Shown: positions 1 through 7,512 of the stretch, one piece after another
Layout: the number at the start of each line of letters is the position of its first letter
How positions within the stretch are numbered: position 1 is the first letter of the stretch
NCBI GenBank assembly: GCA_002254825.2
Contig: NJEL02000046.1
Coordinates: forward strand, 1 to 29,712
Length of the DNA stretch: 29,712 bases
Direction of reading: 5' to 3'
Source of the DNA: Methanosarcinales archaeon ex4572_44
GTDB lineage: Archaea > Halobacteriota > Methanosarcinia > Methanosarcinales > EX4572-44
Notes under the pieces: generated by a model
Databases searched by the model: none
What the model saw: only the letters and a program-made list of their open reading frames with translations
What the model was told of the DNA's origin: nothing
Made by a program: the position numbers and the translations under genes

Positions 1-2
1 AA

Positions 3-83
3 AAGTTCAATAGGTGTGGTGATAAAGACGGGGCCTCTCTTCGTCCTACATGTACAACTGTTGTTTCTGATTCTAAAAAGTAA
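3..83 (+). CDS. Possible 3' end of an upstream gene
   Basis: An open frame enters from the left edge and stops with TAA at 81-83, giving about 26 residues that include a CGDKDG stretch, a second Cys (PTC) and a Lys-rich end. No family is recognisable. The stop falls just before a TATA-like element at 86-91, as expected for a gene end followed by a new promoter. Another frame is also open across these bases, so this is weak. Confidence 0.25.
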   Translation, partial: KFNRCGDKDGASLRPTCTTVVSDSKK

Positions 84-152
84 CATTTATAACCATTGTC
101 CAGTTATAGATTCAGCGCTCAATTTGTGTTGAGTCGCTGTTTGATTAAGGTG

Positions 153-461
153 ATGATGCTGACTGAATATGATGAGCGGATCAGAGAGCGGGTGAAGAAA
201 TATCTGATGCGTGACGAGACTGGTATTCGAAAGACCGTTTTGAAGCTGTTTTTGGAAGATAATGCCTTTACAACAGAGGCTGTTTACAAGTTTCTTGTGT
301 CCAAGAACTTTGATGTGAATTATCGTGGTGTTTCAGCTATGGTGGGTCTCATGAACACCAGACTGGGGATTCTGCGCATAGACGTGAAGGGTGATCATAA
401 CAGTTACTCTCTGAAAAAAGAGCATAGAGAGGTTGTGAGAAGCGTACTTGACAACTACTGA
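153..461 (+). CDS. DUF2551-like small protein of methanogen-type archaea
   Basis: A charged, mostly helical protein of about 102 residues with a winged-helix feel: residues near 'GIRKTVLKLFLED' look like a first helix pair, and 'DVNYRGVSAMVG' like a recognition-helix region. It resembles the DUF2551 family, known mainly from methanogenic archaea; function unknown, though a small DNA-binding protein is plausible (inference). The frame is open further upstream to a TTG at 96, but a TATA-like TTTATA at 86-91 would place transcription start near 112-118, so ATG 153 or ATG 156 is the more likely start. It is followed 15 nt later by purD and may be co-transcribed with it. Confidence 0.6.
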   Translation: MMLTEYDERIRERVKKYLMRDETGIRKTVLKLFLEDNAFTTEAVYKFLVSKNFDVNYRGVSAMVGLMNTRLGILRIDVKGDHNSYSLKKEHREVVRSVLDNY

Positions 462-476
462 GGAAGGTGACTTGAT

Positions 477-1787
477 TTGAATGTATTACTGATAGGTGGT
501 GGTGGAAGAGAGCATGCCATTGCCGAGGCAATAAAGAGAAGCAGACACGATGTGAAGTTATACACTGCAATGTCGAAGAGAAATCCGGGCATTGCAAGAC
601 TATCTGAAGACGTACTCCTCATGAAAGAGACTGAGGTTGAGAGAATCAAGGACTACGCACTTGAGAAGGGGATAGAGCTCTGTTTCATAGGACCCGAGGC
701 ACCGCTTGCAGCCGGAATGACCGATCAGCTTGAGGCAGGAGGGGTCAGGGTCTTTGGACCAACTCTGGATGCGGCACGAATCGAGTTTGACAAAGCATGG
801 ACGAGAAACTTCATGCAAGAGCACAAAATCAAGGGCAACCCACACTTCAAAGTCTTTGACCGGTCACAACTGCGAGAAGCCCACGAATTCATAGACCTGC
901 TCGGAGATGTGGTTGTGAAACCAGCAGGGCTCACAGGTGGAAAGGGCGTGCGTGTCATGGGCGATCACTTCAGGACACTCGATGATGCCAAAGAGTACAC
1001 CGATCTGGTGCTGGAGAAGGATGATGTAGTGATCGAAGAGCGGCTTGTTGGCGAAGAGTTCACGCTCCAGGCGTTCAGCGACGGCACACATCTGTCATTT
1101 GCACCCGCAGTTCAGGACCATAAGAGGGCTTACGACGGTGACAGGGGACCGAACACAGGTGGCATGGGATCCTACAGTGATGCAGGCGAAACACTCCCCT
1201 TCATGAATTATTACGACCTTGATGCGGCGCGTGAAATAATGCAAGAGACTATAGACGCACTGAAAGCAGACGGCATAATATACAAGGGACTGCTCTACGG
1301 ACAGTTCATGCTCACGCGAGAGGGTCCAAAGGTGATAGAGTTCAACGCCCGCTTCGGCGACCCTGAAGCCATGAACACTCTACCGCTCCTAAATACAGAC
1401 ATAATTGATATTGCAGAACACGTAACAACAGGAAAACTGAACGAACTTGATGTGAGCTTCAAAGAGCGAGCCAGTGTCTGCAAGTACCTTGTACCAGAAG
1501 GATACCCTGAAGACCCTGTAACAGATACCGAGATACGCATAACAGAGCCACTCGGAGATGCTCTCCTCTTCTATTCGAGTGTGTACGAGAAGGACGGTAA
1601 GGTCTACACCACATCATCTCGAGCCATCGCTCTTGTCGGGATTGCAGAGAATATTATTGAAGCAGAAGCGATCGTGGAAGAGGCAATGCATGCCATCAAA
1701 GGATCCCTACACGCAAGGCATGATATCGGAACAGAGCAATTGTTACAGCAGCGGATAGATCACATGAACCAGGTTCGGGGCAGGTGA
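477..1787 (+). CDS. purD: Phosphoribosylamine-glycine ligase (GARS)
   Basis: Catalyses ATP-dependent joining of glycine to 5-phosphoribosylamine, the second step of de novo purine synthesis in the cytosol. The 436 residues are the usual family length. The N-terminal GGGGREHA (residues 8-15) is the family's phosphate-binding start. An ATP-grasp core follows with GGKGVRVMG near residues 155-163, GPNTGGMGS near 223-231 and FNARFGDPE near 291-299; a C-terminal barrel domain ends the protein. Start is TTG 477, supported by a strong GAGGAAGGTGA ribosome site at 460-470; no in-frame ATG lies near the conserved N-terminus. Nothing is missing, which matters because several other genes here are internally deleted. 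Confidence 0.96.
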   Translation: MNVLLIGGGGREHAIAEAIKRSRHDVKLYTAMSKRNPGIARLSEDVLLMKETEVERIKDYALEKGIELCFIGPEAPLAAGMTDQLEAGGVRVFGPTLDAARIEFDKAWTRNFMQEHKIKGNPHFKVFDRSQLREAHEFIDLLGDVVVKPAGLTGGKGVRVMGDHFRTLDDAKEYTDLVLEKDDVVIEERLVGEEFTLQAFSDGTHLSFAPAVQDHKRAYDGDRGPNTGGMGSYSDAGETLPFMNYYDLDAAREIMQETIDALKADGIIYKGLLYGQFMLTREGPKVIEFNARFGDPEAMNTLPLLNTDIIDIAEHVTTGKLNELDVSFKERASVCKYLVPEGYPEDPVTDTEIRITEPLGDALLFYSSVYEKDGKVYTTSSRAIALVGIAENIIEAEAIVEEAMHAIKGSLHARHDIGTEQLLQQRIDHMNQVRGR

Positions 1788-1789
1788 AT

Positions 1790-1812
1790 GATCCAGATCA
1801 GAGATCTGGGTC
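1790..1812 (+). other. Hairpin between purD and argF
   Basis: A 10-bp stem (7 perfect inner pairs CCAGATC/GATCTGG, outer pairs including one G-U) encloses a 3-nt loop in the 42-nt purD-argF spacer. It starts three bases after the purD stop and ends about 10 nt before the argF ribosome site. It may be an mRNA processing or stability element, or a weak terminator. It lacks a T-run, so termination is not obvious. Confidence 0.4.
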
Positions 1813-1829
1813 TCCTTTGACGAGGTCGG

Positions 1830-2738
1830 ATGATGAAACACTTACTCTCACTCAAAGATCTTACACGAAACGAGATAATTGAGATTCTGGACACCTCAAG
1901 TGAACTCAAAGAAGACCGAAAGAAGGGTGAATTAAGGCACCATCTCAGAGACAAAACACTTCTATTGCTATTTGAGAAAAAATCAACCCGTACCCGAATA
2001 TCCTTCGAAGTAGCAATGAGCGAGATAGGAGGAAACAGCATATACCTAAACCCAGCGGACACACAGCTTGGACGCGGCGAGACAATAACAGACACATCAA
2101 AAGTGATATCAAGATACGTTCACGCCATAGCAGCACGGGTCAATGACCACCAGACACTCAATAGTCTTGCAGAAAACTCAACAATCCCTGTCATAAACGC
2201 ACTCTCAGACCTGGAACACCCATGCCAGTTGCTAGCAGACCTTATGACCATAAGAGAACACAAAGGAGATCTGAAAGGGCTCACACTCGCATGGATCGGC
2301 GATGGCAACAACGTCTGCAACAGCACAATCCTCGCATGCAGCCTCACAGGAATCAAAACCAGAATCGCAACACCAAGAGGCTACGAACCAAACCAACAAA
2401 TAGTTGCAGATGGACGAATGCTTGGAGGAGACATAAAACTTACACACAACCCAACAGAAGCAGTCAAAGACGCAGACATACTCTACACAGACGTCTGGAT
2501 CTCAATGGGAGACGAGAAAGAGAGAGACCAGCGGTTGAAAGACTTCGCACCCTATCAAGTCAACAGAGAACTGCTTGAAGGAGCCTCGAATGATGCAATA
2601 GTACTACACTGCCTACCAGCCCACCGAGGAGAAGAGATCACAGACGAAATCGTGGACGGACCAAACTCAAGAGTCCTCGACCAGGCAGAGAACCGACTCC
2701 ACACAGAAAAAGCACTGCTGCTCAAATTATTAAAATAA
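1830..2738 (+). CDS. argF: Ornithine carbamoyltransferase
   Basis: Transfers carbamoyl from carbamoyl phosphate to ornithine to form citrulline in arginine synthesis. The length of 302 residues is normal. Diagnostic motifs are all present: STRTR carbamoyl-phosphate loop (52-56), HPCQ (130-133), DVWISMG (221-227, the ornithine-type SMG loop, distinguishing it from aspartate carbamoyltransferase) and HCLPAHRG (260-267). Two tandem ATGs occur at 1830 and 1833; a GAGGT at 1822-1826 fits the second slightly better. The 3' half of the coding strand is strongly A/C-rich and T-poor compared with the 5' end, a drift seen in several genes here. Its 3' end overlaps the AT-rich promoter region of the following tRNA gene. 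Confidence 0.96.
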   Translation: MMKHLLSLKDLTRNEIIEILDTSSELKEDRKKGELRHHLRDKTLLLLFEKKSTRTRISFEVAMSEIGGNSIYLNPADTQLGRGETITDTSKVISRYVHAIAARVNDHQTLNSLAENSTIPVINALSDLEHPCQLLADLMTIREHKGDLKGLTLAWIGDGNNVCNSTILACSLTGIKTRIATPRGYEPNQQIVADGRMLGGDIKLTHNPTEAVKDADILYTDVWISMGDEKERDQRLKDFAPYQVNRELLEGASNDAIVLHCLPAHRGEEITDEIVDGPNSRVLDQAENRLHTEKALLLKLLK

Positions 2739-2758
2739 AAAACACAAACATACAAATA

Positions 2759-2843
2759 GCGAGGGTCGCCCAGCCAGGTCAAAGGCGCAGGGCTTAGGAC
2801 CCTGTCTCGAAGGAGTTCGTGAGTTCAAATCTCACCCCTCGCA
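2759..2843 (+). tRNA. tRNA-Leu (anticodon UAG)
   Basis: Complete class II cloverleaf. The acceptor stem is GCGAGGG (2759-2765) with CCCTCGC (2836-2842) and discriminator A2843. Anticodon stem CAGGG/CCCTG (2788-2792/2800-2804) has loop CTTAGGA and anticodon TAG at 2795-2797. A long variable arm spans 2805-2818, and the T arm is GTGAG-TTCAAAT-CTCAC (2819-2835). CCA is not encoded directly at the 3' end. An A/T-rich stretch at about 2725-2740, overlapping the end of argF, is the probable TATA region. Confidence 0.96.
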
Positions 2844-2854
2844 CTCCATAAAAT

Positions 2855-3721
2855 TTATTGTTTTTGATTAAAAATATATTTTGTGCAATATTTATTCAAG
2901 CGAATCAGTGTTTTGGACTGCAAACTAATTAAATCGGGCAATTTTTTAACAATTGGTAATCTGCGGTTGTAAATTTTTGTAGGATATAGATCTCCTTTGG
3001 GATATCTTGTACTAACGGAATATGGCAACGTGATGACAGCTAAATAAAATAAAGCAGTAGAAATGGTTATGTAATGTAAAGACTGCAAATACATTTGTTT
3101 GATTAAAATTTCGAGTTCCTGAATAGTGAATTTAGTTTCAGATAGTTCTTTCTTTAGCAAGTATGCAAAATCATTATTTTTTGGATTCTCTAATTGTCTA
3201 AAAAGTTCTTCTTTAGTTTCTTTCAAATTATTTTCAGTTAATTTAAAATTTTTAACATTTTCTATTCCCTCTTCCATCTCCTTTTCTGTTTTCGATATTT
3301 TTATAAGTATTTCTCGAATTTCTCGTGGTGATATAAAAGCTAAATCTGTTTTTGCTTTTTGGATCTCTGCATGCTGTTTTAAAGCCCCGTTACACTCTTT
3401 TATTGTGTCTTCAACACCTAAATTTTTAACAAAATCAGTATTTTTTAGTTCGGGGAGTCGATTTAAATTTCTTGATAAATCTTCGTATTTCTGTTTTAGT
3501 TCAATGATATTGTCTTTGTATATCCTCGTTGCATCGTGATTGACTTTTCTCATATCTTCTTCAGTATATTCATTTAATCCCAATGCAAGCGCTTTATTTG
3601 CTTTTTCAACACTTTGAGCAAAATAAAAGAGAGATTGAGGATACAATTTATTTTCATATAAAATCTTAGTCGCCTTCAAATCCTTCTTAGCTATTTTCAA
3701 ATACTCCTCTACCAAATCCAT
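2855..3721 (-). CDS. HEPN-domain-like helical protein, AT-rich
   Basis: A 288-residue, Lys/Glu-rich, almost wholly helical protein. Residues 1-50 follow the HEPN pattern (AKKDLKATKILYENKLYPQS, then FAQSVEKANKALAL). The canonical RNase motif R-x4-6-H is not clear; only RKVNH near residue 58 comes close, so a non-catalytic HEPN is possible. The middle (about 80-190) looks coiled-coil. The C-terminal part contains STRYPKGDL near residues 236-244, reminiscent of the end of some archaeal HEPN proteins. An AAAGGTG about 10 nt upstream supports ATG 3721. The gene is clearly more AT-rich than its neighbours and its stop lies 12 nt from the tRNA-Leu 3' end, a typical landing place for acquired DNA. 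No duplicated tRNA 3' end was seen beyond it. HEPN proteins often act in toxin-antitoxin or defence roles; that role here is inference. Confidence 0.6.
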   Translation of the reverse strand: MDLVEEYLKIAKKDLKATKILYENKLYPQSLFYFAQSVEKANKALALGLNEYTEEDMRKVNHDATRIYKDNIIELKQKYEDLSRNLNRLPELKNTDFVKNLGVEDTIKECNGALKQHAEIQKAKTDLAFISPREIREILIKISKTEKEMEEGIENVKNFKLTENNLKETKEELFRQLENPKNNDFAYLLKKELSETKFTIQELEILIKQMYLQSLHYITISTALFYLAVITLPYSVSTRYPKGDLYPTKIYNRRLPIVKKLPDLISLQSKTLIRLNKYCTKYIFNQKQ

Positions 3722-3863
3722 ATTCTAAACGCACCTTTCAATAACCCTTTTTACGCTTACAGCTATCGTGACATGATATCTGATGCTGCAGAAGGCATGC
3801 AAAGAGACACTCTAATCAGTGTTTAAAAAATCTATAAGTGCTTGATGCGTCGTAGGGACTATC

Positions 3864-4490
3864 TCATGCCTTTGCTTTTATTTTCTTCAGCCTGAATGTC
3901 TCTTCTCTCTCCATCTCTTCAAGTCGCAGTGCTATAAAAGCCAGTGCCTCTTTCAGTTCAGGTATGAGTTTGAACTCGAGAGCGTTCACACGGCGCTTTG
4001 TCTTCTCGATGTCATCGAGCAGTTTCTTCATCGTGGTCTCGATCTCTGCTGCAAGAATTATCTTCTCAACAAGGCTCTCATAAGCGTCAGCCGCTTCGTC
4101 GATCCTGGAGCTCGTGCCGATGATACCGTAGCCACGCTCGGTTACGCTCTTTTTGACACTCGTGGATTCGATCTTTGGAACAACGACGCCCATCACATTT
4201 TTGCTCTCAAGCTCTATCTGGGGCGTGTCCACAAGAGAGAAAGCAGTGGAGTTCACCACCACGGTTCCCTCGATCGATTTTGCAATGTTCAGTTTCTCCT
4301 GAGCAACTGCATAGTCTCGTTCAAGTTCGCTGCGCACGTCTTTTGCCTTCTCAAGAATATCAAACATCTCTATTATGAGCCCATCGCGCTTCATCTTAAG
4401 AAGTTTATGACCGCTCTCTGAGAGTTTGATCTTCTTCTTGAGCTCTATCATTTCCGAGCGAGTCGGTTTGATCGTGTCTTTTATCGCCAT
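3864..4490 (-). CDS. atpD: A-type ATP synthase subunit D (central stalk)
   Basis: Central-stalk subunit that rotates inside the A3B3 hexamer and couples it to the membrane ring. The 208 residues, full length for the family, form two long antiparallel helices (about 1-80 and 125-205) around a short middle region. The N-terminus 'IKPTRSEMIELKKKIKLSESG' is the classic D-subunit opening and 'KRRVNALEFKLIPEL' near 164-178 the classic closing helix. It is the last gene of the ATP synthase cluster; no G subunit follows. A T-run on the coding strand around 3824-3829, about 35 nt past the stop, could end the transcript. Confidence 0.93.
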   Translation of the reverse strand: MAIKDTIKPTRSEMIELKKKIKLSESGHKLLKMKRDGLIIEMFDILEKAKDVRSELERDYAVAQEKLNIAKSIEGTVVVNSTAFSLVDTPQIELESKNVMGVVVPKIESTSVKKSVTERGYGIIGTSSRIDEAADAYESLVEKIILAAEIETTMKKLLDDIEKTKRRVNALEFKLIPELKEALAFIALRLEEMEREETFRLKKIKAKA

Positions 4491-4522
4491 GTGAACACCG
4501 ATGTCTCAATGTCTAAATTATA

Positions 4523-5545
4523 TTACTCGGCTGTGGCTTCAGCTTCAGCCTCGCCAGTGGACTCGGATGGTGGCGCTTCTGCTGGTTTCTTGCCGCGGTG
4601 TGATGGATGGTACTTCTCGATGAACTTGTTGTCAATTCTTGTGAGTTGTGTCTCGGGGAGCGATGCCAGGAGTTCCCAGCCGAGATCGAGCGTGGTCTCG
4701 ATGCTCCTATCCTCTTCCATCCCCTGTCTTACGAAGCGGTCTTCGAAGAGGTCTGCAAACTCAAGTAGCTTCCGATCCCGTTCAGAGAGTGCTTCCTTGC
4801 CAACAATTGCAACAAGCCCGCGGAGATCTTTGCCCTCTGCATAGGCTGCGTAAAGCTGGTCAGAGACTGCCTTGTGATCATCGCGTGTTCTGCCAGGGCC
4901 GATCCCTGAGTTCATCAACCGTGAGAGTGATGGGAGCACGTTCACTGGTGGGAAGATGCCCTTCATGTGGAGCTCTCGTGAGATAACTATCTGTCCCTCT
5001 GTGATATAACCGCTGAGATCTGGTATTGGATGAGTAATATCATCTCCTGGCATCGATAGGATAGAGAACTGTGTGACAGATCCTTTTCTGCCTTTTATAA
5101 CTCCCGCCCGCTCATAATTTGTTGCGAGATCGGTGTACATGTAGCCAGGATAGCCACGCCGCCCAGGAACCTCTTCTCGTGCAGCGCCCATCTGGCGCAG
5201 TGCCTCGCAGTAATTGGTGATATCGGTCAGGATAACAAGCACGTGCATGTCATGTTCGTATGCAAGGTATTCTGCGGCGGTGAGTGCAAGCCGCGGTGTG
5301 ATCAATCGTTCGACTGCAGGATCGTCTGCAAGGTTCATGAAGACCACTGCACGCTCAAGTGCACCTGTCCGCTCGAAGTCGTACATAAAGTGTTGTGACT
5401 CTTCGCTTGTGATGCCCATTGCTGCAAATACGACAGAGAACTCTTCTGCTGCGCCAAGCACCTTTGCCTGGCGTGCGATCTGCAGAGCTATCTCGTTGTG
5501 TGGCAGACCTGAGCCTGAGAAGATCGGGAGCTTTTGGCCGCGAAC
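4523..5545 (-). CDS. atpB: A-type ATP synthase subunit B, C-terminal fragment (2 of 2, broken gene)
   Basis: Non-catalytic, regulatory nucleotide-binding subunit of the A1 head. This fragment carries the whole core from VRGQKLPIFSGSGLPHNE onward, then FAAMGIT, the RAVVFMNLADDP segment, LTDITNYCEALRQ, GRRGYPGYMYTDL and the C-terminal helical bundle, ending in an acidic Ala/Glu tail. The matching frame runs up to about 5545; the first usable start inside it is only GTG 5461, which would cut into the conserved core. It is out of frame with the N-terminal fragment. About 60 residues normally found between the barrel and this core are absent. Subunit D follows 32 nt later. Confidence 0.85.
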   Translation of the reverse strand, partial: VRGQKLPIFSGSGLPHNEIALQIARQAKVLGAAEEFSVVFAAMGITSEESQHFMYDFERTGALERAVVFMNLADDPAVERLITPRLALTAAEYLAYEHDMHVLVILTDITNYCEALRQMGAAREEVPGRRGYPGYMYTDLATNYERAGVIKGRKGSVTQFSILSMPGDDITHPIPDLSGYITEGQIVISRELHMKGIFPPVNVLPSLSRLMNSGIGPGRTRDDHKAVSDQLYAAYAEGKDLRGLVAIVGKEALSERDRKLLEFADLFEDRFVRQGMEEDRSIETTLDLGWELLASLPETQLTRIDNKFIEKYHPSHRGKKPAEAPPSESTGEAEAEATAE

Positions 5546-5772
5546 AAGGTCTCGCCTGTGAATCGCACACCAGATCCTCGGTTCAAGCCGCCTGTTCCTT
5601 CGAACATCTGGACCACGACCATATCCTTAGCAGTGTCAAGCACCTGTCCCCGTTTGACAGAGCCGTCATCGAGTGTGACGTTCACAAGCTCGCTGTAACC
5701 AACAGGCTCTGTCTTTTCGACGAATATAAGTGGTCCTGAAACGTCTCTAATAGTTTTATATTCCTTTGTCAT
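5488..5772 (-). CDS. atpB: A-type ATP synthase subunit B, N-terminal fragment (1 of 2, broken gene)
   Basis: Starts at ATG 5772, five bases after the atpA stop, and encodes the N-terminal beta-barrel of subunit B: TKEYKTIRDVSGPLIFVE, then QMFEGTGGLNRG and VRFTGETL (to about residue 76). After TGETL the frame reads unrelated residues to a stop at 5488. The bases at about 5540-5548 instead join in another frame to LVRGQKLPIFS, which normally sits about 60 residues further on. The overlapping bases CTTGTT could be the end of either side, suggesting a junction at short direct repeats in different frames. Either an assembly deletion or a true null allele. Confidence 0.82.
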   Translation of the reverse strand: MTKEYKTIRDVSGPLIFVEKTEPVGYSELVNVTLDDGSVKRGQVLDTAKDMVVVQMFEGTGGLNRGSGVRFTGETLFAAKSSRSSQAQVCHTTR

Positions 5773-5777
5773 AGTCT

Positions 5778-6416
5778 TTATTCACCCCGCAGTCCTGTAA
5801 ATTCCAGATCTGCCTTCTTCATTATAGCATTGAGAGACGCATCTAGGTCCGCCTCAAACCTGACCTTTGCAAGCGTATCCTTGGATTCAAGCGAGATAAT
5901 ATTTGCCACTGGCACACCTGAATCAAGGGCTGCCACAGCCTTCTCACCCCATGCAAGAATCGCTTCCAGCATCTTGTACTGGTTTTTCATTGGACAGTAG
6001 CTATCAACATCATGATATGCGTTCTGCTGGAGGAAATACTCTCGTACCATGCGTGCAACCTCCAGTGTGAGCTGTTGGTCGTCAGGCAGGGCATCTGATC
6101 CTACGAGCTGCACGATATCCTGCAGTTCTGCCTCGAGTTGGAGCAGGTTCATCGCCTCACCCCTGAGTTTCGTCCACTCGCTTGATACATTTTCATCGTA
6201 CCACTCATCAAATGTCCTTCCATATAGAGAATAGCTGGTGAGCCAGTTTATCGCTGGGAAGTGTCGGCGCTGTGCAAGCTTTGCATCGAGAGCCCAGAAG
6301 ACCTTGACGATACGGAGTGTGTTCTGTGTAACAGGCTCTGAGAAGTCTCCACCTGGTGGGGACACTGCACCAATTACTGTGACCGATCCATCTCGTCCAC
6401 AGAGAGCCTTGGTACG
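5778..6416 (-). CDS. atpA: A-type ATP synthase subunit A, C-terminal fragment (3 of 3, broken gene)
   Basis: Encodes the end of the nucleotide-binding domain and the C-terminal helical domain of the catalytic subunit. The matching part begins at about 6416 with RTKALCGRDGSVTVIGAVSP, continues through PGGDFSEPVTQNTLRIVKV, FWALDAKLAQRRHFPAINW and SYSLY, and ends in the helical bundle with the LTLEVARMVREYFLQQNAY region. The open frame runs on upstream to 6554 but those residues do not match the family. It is out of frame with the middle fragment; about 33 residues (the normal [20 protein letters not shown]...YERAG stretch) are missing at the junction. Confidence 0.85.
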   Translation of the reverse strand, partial: RTKALCGRDGSVTVIGAVSPPGGDFSEPVTQNTLRIVKVFWALDAKLAQRRHFPAINWLTSYSLYGRTFDEWYDENVSSEWTKLRGEAMNLLQLEAELQDIVQLVGSDALPDDQQLTLEVARMVREYFLQQNAYHDVDSYCPMKNQYKMLEAILAWGEKAVAALDSGVPVANIISLESKDTLAKVRFEADLDASLNAIMKKADLEFTGLRGE

Positions 6417-6693
6417 GCGCCTCAGCCCATCGTGAAGTCGAGTCTGCCATGAGAGACACATCATAACCCATGTCACGATAATACTCTGCAATGGTGATTC
6501 CTGTGTACACAGACGCTTCTCTCGCCGCAACAGGCATGTTAGAAGTGTTTGCAATAAGCACCGTTCTCTCCATGAGTGGACGACCAGTCTTGGGATCTTC
6601 CAGTTCAGGGAACTCGTTCAGGACGTCGGCCATCTCATTGCCACGCTCACCGCAACCTATGTAAACCACAATCTCGGCATCGCTCCACTTTGG
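6208..6693 (-). CDS. atpA: A-type ATP synthase subunit A, middle fragment (2 of 3, broken gene)
   Basis: The family match spans about 6693 to 6418: KWSDAEIVVYIGCGERGNEM, then LNEFPELEDPKTGRPLMERT, SNMPVAAREASVYTG and Walker B-side LMADSTSRWAEA. This is the centre of the catalytic nucleotide-binding domain. Upstream of KWSD the P-loop (GPFGSGKT in this family) and the roughly 60 residues before it are absent. After RWAEA the frame runs into unrelated sequence and stops at 6208. The only start-like codon inside is GTG 6669, so the fragment is unlikely to be translated on its own. Confidence 0.83.
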   Translation of the reverse strand, partial: PKWSDAEIVVYIGCGERGNEMADVLNEFPELEDPKTGRPLMERTVLIANTSNMPVAAREASVYTGITIAEYYRDMGYDVSLMADSTSRWAEAPYQGSLWTRWIGHSNWCSVPTRWRLLRACYTEHTPYRQGLLGSRCKACTAPTLPSDKLAHQLFSIWKDI

Positions 6694-7219
6694 ATAAGAG
6701 ACCGATCACATCATCAACCGTGAACGTGCCTGCATTGATCTCATCGATCACACCTGAGACCCTGGGCGGGACAAGTATTCGATGCTCGATATTCTCTGTC
6801 TCCTGCACAGTTCCAACTATATCGCCGCCACTGACTTTGTCACCTTTGTTTACAAGTGGCTTGAATTCCCACTTCTTATCGTGGTCCAGGCCACTGGCAC
6901 TCACACCACGCTGGATGAAATCGCCCATCTTCTCCAATAGCACAGGGAGCGGTCGCTGGATACCATCATATATGCTCTCAAGGAGACCTGGTCCAAGCTC
7001 CACCGATAGGGGCATGCCAGTGTCAATGACAGGCTCACCTGGCTTGACAGCTGAAGTATCTTCGTATACCTGAATGATCGTCTTTTCTCCTTCTATTCCG
7101 ATTACCTCGCCCATCAGGCCTTCGTCTCCAACCTTCACCACGTCGTACATGCGAGCGTTTATGCCAAGTGCCGTTACGACAGGACCTGAAATTCGATAAA
7201 TTTCACCTTTCACTTCCAC
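6647..7219 (-). CDS. atpA: A-type ATP synthase subunit A, N-terminal fragment (1 of 3, broken gene)
   Basis: Start ATG 7219 overlaps the end of atpF by about 10 nt, as in intact archaeal operons. Residues 1-175 match the N-terminal barrel and the archaeal 'non-homologous' insert of subunit A: GEIYRISGPVV, MYDVVKVGDEGL, KPGEPVIDTGMPLSVELGPG, FIQRGV, WEFKPLVNKGDKVSGGD and the TFTVDDVIGLL end. From about 6700 the frame is wrong and reads 15 unrelated residues to the stop at 6647. The whole atpA span (5778-7219) could encode about 480 residues against the usual 575-590. Confidence 0.85.
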   Translation of the reverse strand: MEVKGEIYRISGPVVTALGINARMYDVVKVGDEGLMGEVIGIEGEKTIIQVYEDTSAVKPGEPVIDTGMPLSVELGPGLLESIYDGIQRPLPVLLEKMGDFIQRGVSASGLDHDKKWEFKPLVNKGDKVSGGDIVGTVQETENIEHRILVPPRVSGVIDEINAGTFTVDDVIGLLSKVERCRDCGLHRLR

Positions 7220-7512
7220 AGATCAACACCTACTGCTTGTTTTATCTTTTCTCTCAAATTACTTTCACCTTCTCCTCCAATTGCAACTAAAGTCGGCTCG
7301 ACCGATTCATCAAGCTCGTATCTCAGTTGAGATGGTAGATTGGCCAAATCATCATTATGCATTACTATTATTCCAACCTCTGAATCACTCATCACGTCTT
7401 GCACCTTCAAGACTTGCTCCTCACCTGTTACTTCATACACCTTTTTAACTCCTGCAAGCCTGAATCCAAGCGTGAATTCACTGCTACCAACAACTGCCAG
7501 TTCCATTATCAC
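7210..7512 (-). CDS. atpF: A-type ATP synthase subunit F
   Basis: Small central-stalk regulatory subunit with a Rossmann-like fold that binds the D subunit. The 100 residues are the normal length. Family features are the strand 'ELAVVGSSEFTLGFRLAGV' at 4-22, IIVMHNDDLANLP near 48-60 and the 'EPTLVAIGGEG' strand near 71-81. Start ATG 7512 overlaps the stop of atpC by four bases, and its 3' end overlaps the atpA start, showing translational coupling C-F-A. A second ATG lies at 7506, so the first two residues are uncertain. Confidence 0.93.
   Translation of the reverse strand: MIMELAVVGSSEFTLGFRLAGVKKVYEVTGEEQVLKVQDVMSDSEVGIIVMHNDDLANLPSQLRYELDESVEPTLVAIGGEGESNLREKIKQAVGVDLWK

Noticed and set aside
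2759..3863. Attachment-site duplication of the tRNA-Leu 3' end
   Set aside because: No repeat of the tRNA 3' sequence was found beyond the HEPN-like gene, and no integrase is present.
5488..7219. Programmed frameshifting, inteins or introns to explain the split atpA and atpB
   Set aside because: Residues are missing at each junction rather than extra sequence being present, and no slippery or splice signals were seen, so recoding or removal of an insert cannot restore the proteins.
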